A DNA stretch of 64,000 nucleotides from JAWKWH01 sp040830725 (GTDB taxonomy: Bacteria > Pseudomonadota > Alphaproteobacteria > Rhizobiales > Rhizobiaceae): NCBI GenBank assembly GCA_040830725.1, contig JBFOMG010000069.1:12852-76851 (forward strand), read 5' to 3'. The position numbers and the translations under genes are program-made. Positions within the stretch are counted from its first letter, which is position 1; each line of letters begins with the position of its first letter. This document shows, in pieces, positions 8,760 through 16,376 of this stretch. The notes under the pieces are model-generated. The model ran no database searches and was not told the origin of the DNA. It was given only the letters and a program-made list of their open reading frames with translations.

Positions 8760-9665
8760 TCAGACCACGTGCACATGCGGTACGCAAAGATAGTTGGCAT
8801 TGCCGGTGGAGAAATCATTCTTCGCGTATGAGCCGCCGCCACGGGCATAGGCCCACAGCCCGATGGTGCACCGGATATAGGCCCAGTCATTGGCGCCGAG
8901 CAGATAGGTGTTGTAGGTGTAGCGGTCATCGTCGAAGCGCTTGTTGATGTTGATGTTGTCATCGCCCTTGTTGAGCACATCGACATGGTTCCAGCCTTTC
9001 CAGTTGTACTGGTGCACATTGGTCCAGGCCGAAACGGTGACGCGGGCGAACTTCGAGGTGAAGAAGCCGTCGTCGGCCTTGACGATGTAATAGCCGCGGA
9101 AACGGAACAGCGGGCGTATCGAATAGAACCGGCTTTGGGTGGGTTTGAACCAAAAACCGAAATCAATCCAGGACTGGATCTTGCCGACACCGGTGCCGAA
9201 ATTGCCCGATCCGGCGCCTGAGGCCCAGTTGTAGTAGTTCTTGCAGGCGCCGCCGGGAAGCACCAGCTGGGCACCGACATCGCTGGCATCGGTCAACGGA
9301 TCGTCCGCGGCATTGTCGGAAAAGGCTCCGACCCAGGCGGGCGTCAGCATGGTGGCGTCGTTGGGCAGGAGCGCCGTACCATTGGTGATTTCGTCAGAAT
9401 AGGCCGCTTCCTGGGATTGCTGGTTGAGCTTTGCCTCGATTTCCTCAAGCTCCTTCTTGGAGTCAGCGGCAATGGCAGCATTGACACCATCGAGCTTGGC
9501 CACGTCGATGCCGGCTGACGAGATCTGCTTTAGCGCCGACTTTTCGCGTTCCTCGGCGGCTTTTGCCTCGGCACGTTTTTCGGCCATGAGCTCGGCCATC
9601 TCGCGATTGCGGTCCTCGGACACTTGGCGGATCATTTCTGCGTGCATGTCAGACAGGTTGGTCAT
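8760..9665 (-). CDS. Orphan protein: charged coiled coil plus beta-rich C-terminal domain
   Basis: 301 residues from ATG 9665, which has AGGAG eight bases upstream; an ATG two codons earlier sits too close to that site. Residues 1-85 are Ala/Glu/Lys/Arg-rich with coiled-coil character (EMAELMAEKRAEAKAAEERE). Residues 100-301 are rich in Trp, Tyr, Phe, Gly and Asn, suggesting a beta-sandwich (SWIDFGFWFKP, RGYYIVKADDGFF, WKGWNHVDVL). No signal peptide or membrane helix is present. I do not recognise the family. It sits between the protease gene (61 bp downstream of its stop) and the 75-residue gene, on the same strand, so a shared transcript and role are likely. Confidence 0.65.
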   Translation of the reverse strand: MTNLSDMHAEMIRQVSEDRNREMAELMAEKRAEAKAAEEREKSALKQISSAGIDVAKLDGVNAAIAADSKKELEEIEAKLNQQSQEAAYSDEITNGTALLPNDATMLTPAWVGAFSDNAADDPLTDASDVGAQLVLPGGACKNYYNWASGAGSGNFGTGVGKIQSWIDFGFWFKPTQSRFYSIRPLFRFRGYYIVKADDGFFTSKFARVTVSAWTNVHQYNWKGWNHVDVLNKGDDNININKRFDDDRYTYNTYLLGANDWAYIRCTIGLWAYARGGGSYAKNDFSTGNANYLCVPHVHVV

Positions 9666-9726
9666 TTTCATTACTCCTCGGATGTTGATTGGTGCGGTAA
9701 AAACGGGTTCGGATAGCCAATCCCGG

Positions 9727-10656
9727 TCAGGTGGTGATCAACTCGACTCCAAGCGCCATCAGCACGTTCGACAGATTGTTGTGCAGTGTGATCTGGCTGG
9801 AACCGGCAAACAGCAGGCCGGTGCCCTCCCGCGTCTTGCGGCTGAGCAGCAATGAGCCCGAATCACCGCCGGCCGACATGTTGGTGGTCATGATCTGGTT
9901 GCGGAAAAATGCGATCCCGACGCCGAAATTGACGGCAGACGTCACATCGATTCCAATCACCTTGCCAACAGTCGTCTCGGTGGTGCGGCCGCTCTTGATG
10001 ACCTCCATGCCGAGCGTGGCTTCGACCGTGCCGGCCGGAATGCCGATATTGACGATCGACGCGATGACGTTGCGCATGTCCCGCGGCCGGGCAAGGGCGC
10101 AATCGACAAGATTGTACTTGTCGGGATCGCCGAAGCGGATCGGCACGAAACGGTAAAGCCGGGCAATCACATCGTCGGGTATGGTGCCGCCGTCGAAGGG
10201 TCCGGGCTGCAGGACCGGATCACCGATCGACGCAGCATTGGAGTTGGCCAGCACATGATTGTTGGACAGGATGAGGGTGCGGCAGGGATAGCAGGTCTCG
10301 CGCACCAGGCAGCCAAATGTGCCGGCGGTGATGTTGAAATGGCCGATTGAATATCCGGGCCTTGCCGGCCTGATGCGGGTGTCAAAGGCTTGCGCCTCGA
10401 TGCGGCCGACTTCGCGAACGTCGGTTGCGACGCCGTCATAGTCGTCCGGCACCATGTCGCCGGAAGACAGGCTTTTCTTGGCGACCTTCTTCTCGACATA
10501 GACGCTGACGCAGACCTCGTCGGTTTCCTTGCCGCCGGTCTCCTTGAAGCCGACGCCAACGCCAACGACGTTGGCCTTTGCAAACAAATCCTGTTCGTTG
10601 CGAGCCCGTGAGGTTTGGGCAGCGGCGATTTGGGTATCAATATCAACTTGCGCCAT
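9727..10656 (-). CDS. Cytosolic trypsin-like serine protease with N-terminal accessory domain
   Basis: 309 residues from ATG 10656, chosen for AAGGA seven bases upstream and because the shared N-domain starts soon after. Residues 30-89 form the VVGVGVG...VGRIEAQ module also seen alone at 8398-8625. Residues 105-309 form a chymotrypsin-like domain with a plausible triad: His134 in SNNHVLA, Asp185 in LVDCALA, Ser266 in GGDSGS. There is no signal peptide, unlike secreted S1 proteases, so it probably cleaves cytoplasmic or imported targets. It is the first gene after a 130-bp promoter region with three phased repeats and lies downstream of an AraC-type regulator on the same strand. Confidence 0.82.
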   Translation of the reverse strand: MAQVDIDTQIAAAQTSRARNEQDLFAKANVVGVGVGFKETGGKETDEVCVSVYVEKKVAKKSLSSGDMVPDDYDGVATDVREVGRIEAQAFDTRIRPARPGYSIGHFNITAGTFGCLVRETCYPCRTLILSNNHVLANSNAASIGDPVLQPGPFDGGTIPDDVIARLYRFVPIRFGDPDKYNLVDCALARPRDMRNVIASIVNIGIPAGTVEATLGMEVIKSGRTTETTVGKVIGIDVTSAVNFGVGIAFFRNQIMTTNMSAGGDSGSLLLSRKTREGTGLLFAGSSQITLHNNLSNVLMALGVELITT

Positions 10657-10720
10657 GATCAATTCCTTTCGGTTGGAACTGCCGGCTTGATGCCGGGTCA
10701 CGGCAATTGGATAATATTTC

Positions 10721-10783
10721 CTATCGTGGAATACTCGGTAATATTCGTGAAATAGGCGTCAGTATTCGTGATTCCGGTATTTG
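10721..10783 (-). promoter_or_regulatory. Three TCGTG repeats at 21-bp spacing upstream of the protease gene
   Basis: TCGTG begins at 10724, 10745 and 10766, exactly 21 bp (two helical turns) apart. The second and third units share the nine-base core TATTCGTGA (10742-10750, 10763-10771); the first is a weaker TATCGTGGA. Same-face tandem sites at 21 bp are typical of AraC-family activators (the araI half-sites have this spacing). An AraC-type gene stops 4 bp away at 10787 and the protease starts at 10656, so these look like its operator. Confidence 0.6.
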
Positions 10784-10786
10784 TTA

Positions 10787-11164
10787 TTATTGCGTTTCTA
10801 TCATAGTTAGAATTTTACTTTTATATTGTGCAGGAGTTGTTCCGCACTTGCTTTTGAATGCGCGTTCGAAGGTGCGCAAATCCTGAAATCCGGAATCGAG
10901 CGCGACCTCGGTGATCGTGCAATCGCACGCGTGCATCTGCTTCAGCGCCTGCGTGACCCGGTATCCGGAAAGCCAGTGGCTGAAGCACATTCCGGTCTTT
11001 TTTCGAAAATAGGCAGAGAAGTATTTCGGCTCCAGACCGGCCACCGAGGCGGCGTCTTCGAGCGTCACGGGTTCGGTGTAGTTCTCTTCAACGTAGCAAC
11101 GAACCCTGGCCAGGCGGCGGTAGTAGGTGAAGGCGAGGTTGCAGTGATCTGAACCGTTCTGCAT
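10787..11164 (-). CDS. AraC-family transcriptional regulator (DNA-binding domain only)
   Basis: 125 residues. The start at 11164 has GGAG six bases upstream; a longer in-frame ATG exists at 11200. Almost the whole protein is the double helix-turn-helix domain: first HTH TLEDAASVAGLEPKYFSAYF, second ITEVALDSGFQDLRTFERAF, and the closing GTTPAQYKSK that matches the family signature. There is no obvious sensory domain, so any effector control would be indirect. The position directly upstream of the protease genes, with phased repeats between, suggests it controls that cluster (inference). Confidence 0.85.
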   Translation of the reverse strand: MQNGSDHCNLAFTYYRRLARVRCYVEENYTEPVTLEDAASVAGLEPKYFSAYFRKKTGMCFSHWLSGYRVTQALKQMHACDCTITEVALDSGFQDLRTFERAFKSKCGTTPAQYKSKILTMIETQ

Positions 11165-11344
11165 CGGACTCTCCGCAGCCCCACGCCCGGACAAATCCAC
11201 ATCTCAGCCCCGGATGCACTGGCAATATGCAGCCAGAACGCAGCATTAGCACACCGGCGTGTTCGTACTGTGACGGTCGTCACAGATTGTGCTGCGGTTG
11301 CGACAGCTGCGGCCGGGGAATTTGATGATTGATGCGCCGGGAGC

Positions 11345-11758
11345 TTACTTGACGGTCACATGGAAATGCTGGTTTCTGCCACCCTGGATTCCCACGGGTC
11401 GAAGAATGATGTGATCCTTGCCGCGAAATCCGGGTTTGGATTTATAGTAGTAACTGAAAGCACGAATTTTCGCGCCGACGCAGGTGGGAGACCAAGCACT
11501 TGTGTATTTGGAATTGTACGGATCGCGGTAACTGTGCCTCAGATATACCCGCCCGTGTTGGCCTTGCTTGACGATTTTCACGACAACATTCATCGATTTA
11601 CAGTCACGCCGCCGCCATTGGTAGTAACTGCTCAACAGAACCTCCTTGCCGCTTTCGACAACACGCCTTTCTGCTGCGGATGCGGTGACGTCAGGCAAGA
11701 TTGCCGCAACTCCAATCGAAAGTAATATCGCAAAGACGCGTTGGAGATTTGACAACAT
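11345..11758 (-). CDS. Small secreted protein, tandem paralog 1
   Basis: 137 residues with an N-terminal hydrophobic signal sequence ending near TASAAE. The mature part of about 110 residues has two cysteines (DCKSMN and PTCVGAK) probably joined by a disulfide, and ends GIQGGRNQHFHVTVK. It is clearly paralogous to the protein encoded 13 bp upstream (11772-12182): shared EVLL, DCKS, VK-HG, GF-G, ILRPVG and QGGR blocks. The pattern PKHG...YY...GFKG recalls single bacterial Ig-like domains, but the family is not identified. A periplasmic or secreted location is expected. Confidence 0.7.
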   Translation of the reverse strand: MLSNLQRVFAILLSIGVAAILPDVTASAAERRVVESGKEVLLSSYYQWRRRDCKSMNVVVKIVKQGQHGRVYLRHSYRDPYNSKYTSAWSPTCVGAKIRAFSYYYKSKPGFRGKDHIILRPVGIQGGRNQHFHVTVK

Positions 11759-11771
11759 CCGTCAGTCCCGT

Positions 11772-12182
11772 TCACTTCACCGTCACGTAGAAGCGCTGTT
11801 TTCTGCCGCCCTGGAAACCCACCGGCCGCAAGACGATTTGAACGGTACCCTTAAATCCCTTTGGAGCGCGGTAGTAAAAAAGTTTGGTGGAAACCTTGGT
11901 TCCGTGGCACCGGTTTGAATGAAATCCGCCGCCATAGCCTTTTGCAGGGTCGACCATGGTGACAACCTGGCGCAATTTGCCATGCTTTGGATGTTTAACG
12001 ACCTTCACATCCATATTGAAACTTTTGCAGTCGATAGGCCGATAGCCCATGTAGCCATGCAACAACACTTCTTCGCCGCTATTGATCGTCACACGGCCGC
12101 CGGCGGCAGATGCCGGGCCGGTTGATGCCGCGGCGACAACAAATGCAAATAGAAGACAAGTTAGTGCTTTAAGATATACCAT
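11772..12182 (-). CDS. Small secreted protein, tandem paralog 2
   Basis: 136 residues. A signal peptide (hydrophobic core LLFAFVVAAAS, cleavage near GPASAAG) precedes a mature domain with cysteines in DCKSFN and RCHGTK. It aligns along its length with the downstream neighbour at 11345-11758, indicating gene duplication. The tail reads VGFQGGRKQRFYVTVK. The two genes are 13 bp apart and surely co-transcribed. Function is unknown; the compact beta-rich, disulfide-bearing build suits an extracytoplasmic binding or inhibitor protein (inference only). Confidence 0.7.
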   Translation of the reverse strand: MVYLKALTCLLFAFVVAAASTGPASAAGGRVTINSGEEVLLHGYMGYRPIDCKSFNMDVKVVKHPKHGKLRQVVTMVDPAKGYGGGFHSNRCHGTKVSTKLFYYRAPKGFKGTVQIVLRPVGFQGGRKQRFYVTVK

Positions 12183-12330
12183 GGTTTTTCTCGGACAATA
12201 TTTCCGCTTCCATTATTGATATACCAATGCAATCGGCTTCCCGCAATCCGTGCGTCTCATCGGGCTGCAACGAAGCTTGAGATTTCGCCCGGCAACGTTC
12301 AGCATGCGGCCGGCAAATCAGGAGAGTTTC

Positions 12331-13977
12331 ATGGCGGATGCCGATGTCATCATAGTCGGAGGCGGGTTGGCGGGGCTGGTTGCGGCCGCCGAACTGGGCG
12401 ACCGAGGAAAAAAGGTCATCATCCTCGACCAGGAGGGCGAAAATTCGCTTGGCGGCCAGGCATTCTGGTCGCTGGGCGGATTGTTCTTTGTCGACAGCCC
12501 GGAACAGCGGCGCATGCGGATCAGGGACAGCCGCGAACTGGCGCTGCAGGACTGGATGGGCTCGGCCGGTTTCGACCGTCTGGAGGATCACTGGCCGCGG
12601 CAATGGGCTGAAGCCTATATTGATTTTGCCGCCGGCGAGATGCGGCCGTGGCTCTACGAACAGGGTATGCGCTGGTTTCCCGTGGTCGGCTGGGCCGAAC
12701 GCGGCGGCATGCTTGCCTCCGGTCATGGCAATTCGGTGCCGCGGTTTCACATCAGCTGGGGCACCGGCCCGGGTGTGCTGGAACCATTTGAGCGCCGGGT
12801 ACGCGAGCATGTCTCCAACGGGCTGATCGAACTGAAGTTCCGGCACCGTGTTAGCCGGCTTATCAAATCGAAAGGTGCCGTTGCCGGAGTTTCAGGCGAG
12901 GTGCTTGAACCGTCGGCCGTTGAGCGGGGCCAGCAATCGGGCCGCGAAGTCATCGGCGATTTCAAACTGGCGGCAGACACAGTGATTGTCACTTCCGGCG
13001 GCATTGGCGGCGATTTCGATCTGGTGCGCAAGAACTGGCCCGGCGACCGGCTCGGAAAAGCACCGGAATTCATGGTCGCCGGGGTTCCCCATCATGTCGA
13101 TGGCCGCATGATCGCCATTACCGAGAAAGCCGGTGGCGCGGTGATCAATGCCGACCGCATGTGGCATTACACGGAAGGGGTCAGGAATTTCGACCCGATC
13201 TGGCCCAATCACGGCATCCGCATTCTGCCCGGGCCATCTTCCATGTGGTTTGATGCGCTCGGCAACCGCTTTACCGCGCCCTGCCTGCCCGGCTTCGATA
13301 CGCTTTCGACATTAAAGGCGATCTTGGCCACCGGGTACGAACATTCCTGGTTCATTTTGACCCAGAAAATCATCAAGAAGGAATTCGCGCTTTCCGGCTC
13401 GGAGCAAAATCCGGACTTCACCTCGAAGTCCTGGGGTGCGGTGCTGAAGGCGCGGCGCGGCGCCACGGCAACGCCGCAGGTGGAAGCCTTCAAGGAAAAG
13501 GGTGAGGATTTTGTCGTCGCTCCAAATATCGGTGAACTGGTCGCGGGGATGAACAAGCTGACCGACGGGCCGCTGCTCGACGCGGAGAAGATAGAATCGC
13601 TGATTGCCGCGCGAGACCGCGAGATCGACAATCCGTTTTCCAAGGATGCACAGGTGACCGCGATCCACGGCGCGCGCAACTATCTTGGCGACAAGCTGAT
13701 CCGCACGGCCAAACCGCACAGGATCCTTGATCCAGCCAACGGACCGCTGATCGCGGTAAAGCTCAACATCCTGACACGCAAGACGCTTGGCGGCCTGCAC
13801 ACCGATCTCAATTCACAGGTGCTCGACAAAAAGGGCGAGCCGGTGCCGGGTCTCTTTGCGGCCGGTGAAGTGGCCGGTTTCGGCGGCGGTGGCTATCACG
13901 GCTACAATGCGCTGGAAGGCACGTTTCTCGGCGGCTGCATCTTCTCCGGCAGGATTGCCGGGCGGAGCGCGGGGTGA
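12331..13977 (+). CDS. FAD-binding dehydrogenase (fumarate reductase/KstD-like flavoprotein)
   Basis: 548 residues from ATG 12331, preceded by GGAG. The N-terminal Rossmann dinucleotide motif is DVIIVGGGLAGLVAAAELG. A C-terminal FAD-closing segment reads GLFAAGEVAGFGGGGYHG with NALEGTFLGGCIFSGR. The architecture matches the FAD-dependent oxidoreductase 2 superfamily (COG3573 type), whose members dehydrogenate ketosteroid-like or other carbonyl substrates in the cytoplasm. The substrate is unknown. The gene appears to stand alone; the following methyltransferase is convergent, four bases after the stop. Confidence 0.88.
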   Translation: MADADVIIVGGGLAGLVAAAELGDRGKKVIILDQEGENSLGGQAFWSLGGLFFVDSPEQRRMRIRDSRELALQDWMGSAGFDRLEDHWPRQWAEAYIDFAAGEMRPWLYEQGMRWFPVVGWAERGGMLASGHGNSVPRFHISWGTGPGVLEPFERRVREHVSNGLIELKFRHRVSRLIKSKGAVAGVSGEVLEPSAVERGQQSGREVIGDFKLAADTVIVTSGGIGGDFDLVRKNWPGDRLGKAPEFMVAGVPHHVDGRMIAITEKAGGAVINADRMWHYTEGVRNFDPIWPNHGIRILPGPSSMWFDALGNRFTAPCLPGFDTLSTLKAILATGYEHSWFILTQKIIKKEFALSGSEQNPDFTSKSWGAVLKARRGATATPQVEAFKEKGEDFVVAPNIGELVAGMNKLTDGPLLDAEKIESLIAARDREIDNPFSKDAQVTAIHGARNYLGDKLIRTAKPHRILDPANGPLIAVKLNILTRKTLGGLHTDLNSQVLDKKGEPVPGLFAAGEVAGFGGGGYHGYNALEGTFLGGCIFSGRIAGRSAG

Positions 13978-13981
13978 GGAA

Positions 13982-14725
13982 CTAGCCGCGCACCGTGAAA
14001 TGGTATGCCGCGCAGGGCTGGTGCAGGACCCGCGCGCCGTCTGCCGCTTCGATCACCCGGTCATAGGTGCGTTCCATTTCGTCGGCGACCCGCCCGAATG
14101 CAGCCATTCGATCCGGGTCGGGATGGACGATTTTGCCGACGAAGAAATCAAATGACGGGAACTCACGGGTCAAAACATAGTCTTTGTTTGCGACAAGGTC
14201 GAAGCGGTCGTCATTGCCGAGCTGACCAAGAAGTTTGTGTGAATTCGTCCGCACAAATGTTTCATCCTCAACCAGCCGGACGACATCGAACATCGATCCA
14301 TCGGGATAGGGCTCAACGATATGCAGCCTTCCACCCGGTTTGATGACCCGGCAAATCTCATCGAACGCCGCCGGCTGCACTTCAATGGGAACATGGTGAA
14401 GTGAGAAGAACATGCAGGCCAGATCTTGCGTTGCATCTTCCAACGGCAGTGCCTCGGCCCTGCCGAGCTTGACCGTGATGCCTGCCGGCAGATTGGCTTT
14501 CGCCCTGGCGATCTTGGCGGGATCGACCTCGAGCGCGGTCACCCGGGCGCCTTCCTGTTCCAACTGCCGGGAATAGACGCCGTCTCCGGCGCCGACATCG
14601 GCAACCGCCTTGCCGCGCAGGTCAAACAGGGATTTCAGAAACTCGATATGGGCCATGGTGTTATGAATTCCGCTGGTTGGAACTTTGGCATCATCCCGGA
14701 CGGCCGGTTTGAGATGGTGGGCCAT
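13982..14725 (-). CDS. Class I SAM-dependent methyltransferase
   Basis: 247 residues. Motif I is AVADVGAGDGVYSRQLE near residues 39-55, followed by the acidic VTALEVDP of motif II and the ALPLEDATQDLACMFFSLHHV motif IV region. The middle resembles UbiE-like methyltransferases, but no substrate can be assigned. ATG 14725 has no clear ribosome site; an alternative ATG at 14656 would still keep the whole fold. It is convergent with the flavin dehydrogenase. Confidence 0.82.
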   Translation of the reverse strand: MAHHLKPAVRDDAKVPTSGIHNTMAHIEFLKSLFDLRGKAVADVGAGDGVYSRQLEQEGARVTALEVDPAKIARAKANLPAGITVKLGRAEALPLEDATQDLACMFFSLHHVPIEVQPAAFDEICRVIKPGGRLHIVEPYPDGSMFDVVRLVEDETFVRTNSHKLLGQLGNDDRFDLVANKDYVLTREFPSFDFFVGKIVHPDPDRMAAFGRVADEMERTYDRVIEAADGARVLHQPCAAYHFTVRG

Positions 14726-14960
14726 GGGTTCAACGCGGGAACGCGGTCACAATAGGCAAGAATCAGGGCGCCGTGAAGCGGACACCAGGCTTCGCCGGCC
14801 AGCCGTGGATCATTACCGGCGGGCCGGCGGTGTTTGGCAGCTTGATGACAATTGGGGTTGCCCCCATCGGCAATGATGGGGCAGATTTGTATTTCCGGAT
14901 ATGCTTTAGGAGCCGGGGCCAGCGGCAATTGCGGGGCAATTCAGGCAGGGGACCGCCAGT

Positions 14961-15317
14961 ATGGAACAGACACTTTTTCAAAAATATGGGGGCTTTTCCA
15001 AAGTCAGCAGGATCGTTCTCGATCTTTATGAGCGCATTCTGGACGATGACGATATCGGACCGTTCTTCGATGAGGTCGACATGGCACGCATTGTTGATCA
15101 TCAAACCAAGTTCATCTCGTCGCTTCTGGGTGGACCGGCTTCCTATACGGATGACCAGATCACCAAACTGCACCGGCACCTGGCCATCCATGCCGAACAT
15201 TTTGACGTCTTGATCAGAATTCTCCGGGAAGTGCTCGCCGATCACGGAATGGAACCGGACGACATTGATACTGTTGTCTCGGCACTGGATTCGCGGCGCG
15301 GTCTGGTGGTGAACTGA
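14961..15317 (+). CDS. Group I truncated hemoglobin
   Basis: 118 residues, typical for a two-over-two globin. Features that align to TrHb1 proteins: Tyr23 at helix position B10 (DLYERI), the PFF at 34-36, His47-Gln48 near E7 (DHQTKF), the double glycine Gly57-Gly58, and proximal His71 (KLHRHLAI). Such globins bind O2, NO or CO through heme in the cytoplasm. It starts a compact unit: the cyclase gene begins 4 bp after its stop, and the cyclase and kinase genes overlap by one base. This context suggests gas or redox sensing rather than O2 storage (inference). Confidence 0.85.
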   Translation: MEQTLFQKYGGFSKVSRIVLDLYERILDDDDIGPFFDEVDMARIVDHQTKFISSLLGGPASYTDDQITKLHRHLAIHAEHFDVLIRILREVLADHGMEPDDIDTVVSALDSRRGLVVN

Positions 15318-15320
15318 TCA

Positions 15321-16376
15321 ATGTCAATTGCTGCAATCAACGAACAGCTTCTTCGCGCAATCGGTGTCGGAGTGGCGCTGATCGATATCGATGACCTGAA
15401 GTTCCACTTCTTCAACGACACATTTTCCGAATGGTTCGGCGAACCCGATGCGGAGGCGCGCCTGACGGACCTGTTCACAGGGCTCGACCCGGACGAACTG
15501 AGGTCCGGTCTTGCCGACAGCGGGCGTTATGCGACCGAAACGGCGTTCAAGGTGCGCCGCCGTACGATGACGGTGGCAATCGAGGCCAATCGTGCGCTCG
15601 ATGCTGGCGAGACAATTGCAGTGCTGGTGTGTCAGAACATCACGCGCATCAAGGAACTGGAATCGATGATCGATTCCTATTCCATGATGGTCGAGCGCAA
15701 CACGCGTGAAATCAAACGCGAAAAGGAGCAGGTCGAGAAGCTGCTGCTCAACATGATGCCGCGCTCGGTCTATGAAGAATACAAGACGTTCGGCGTTGTC
15801 ACGCCGCGCCTTTATGATCCGGTTTCGGTGCTGGCGCTGGATTTCCACGGCTTTGCAGAGCAAATCTCTTCGGTCGAAACCGGAGTCATCGTCAGCGAGT
15901 TGAACGATATTTACAGTGCCTTTGACCGTATCGGCGAACAATTTGGCTGCGAGCGGATCAAAACCATGGGCGACGCCTATATCACGGTTACCGGAATGCC
16001 CGATGCGGCGCCAGATCATGCCCAGGCTGTGGGCAACGCGGCGGTGCGGTTCCTGCGCTACCTCTCACATCGCAACAGCAGCCATCCGGTGCAATGGCAG
16101 TGCCGGGTGGGGATCGCGACCGGTTCCGTCATTGGTTCGGTGGTCGGCGTACAAAACTATATCTACGATGTTTTTGGCCCGGCGGTCACCCGGGCGCTGC
16201 GGATCCGGGCACATGCGGAACCGATGACGATCTGTTGTGAAACCGCCATGTCCGACCTGCTTGACGGCAAATTCGAGGTCGCGCCGATCGGAATCCGCTC
16301 CGTCGGCGGTGATGACGTGCAGATCGTACAAATCGATACGCCGCGCGAAGACAACAAGGCGTTTGGGTCTGCCTGA
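15321..16376 (+). CDS. Class III nucleotidyl cyclase with N-terminal PAS-like domain
   Basis: 351 residues. Residues 1-110 look like a PAS sensor, and 110-150 form a coiled signalling helix (VERNTREIKREKEQVEKLL). Residues 165-330 are the catalytic domain. Metal ligands Asp174 (LALDFHGF) and Asp218 (KTMGDAY) are present. Lys214 and Asp283 are the adenine-recognition pair, so the product is predicted to be cAMP. Arg294 is kept, but the usual catalytic Asn seven residues after Asp283 is Thr290. No membrane helix, so cytosolic. It lies between the globin and histidine kinase genes; its stop overlaps the kinase start as TGATG. Confidence 0.88.
   Translation: MSIAAINEQLLRAIGVGVALIDIDDLKFHFFNDTFSEWFGEPDAEARLTDLFTGLDPDELRSGLADSGRYATETAFKVRRRTMTVAIEANRALDAGETIAVLVCQNITRIKELESMIDSYSMMVERNTREIKREKEQVEKLLLNMMPRSVYEEYKTFGVVTPRLYDPVSVLALDFHGFAEQISSVETGVIVSELNDIYSAFDRIGEQFGCERIKTMGDAYITVTGMPDAAPDHAQAVGNAAVRFLRYLSHRNSSHPVQWQCRVGIATGSVIGSVVGVQNYIYDVFGPAVTRALRIRAHAEPMTICCETAMSDLLDGKFEVAPIGIRSVGGDDVQIVQIDTPREDNKAFGSA

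Noticed and set aside
14773..14960. Possible short gene upstream of the globin
   Set aside because: The frame runs on into an alternative frame of the globin gene, has no ribosome site and no recognisable pattern; the 235-bp gap more likely holds the promoter of the globin unit.
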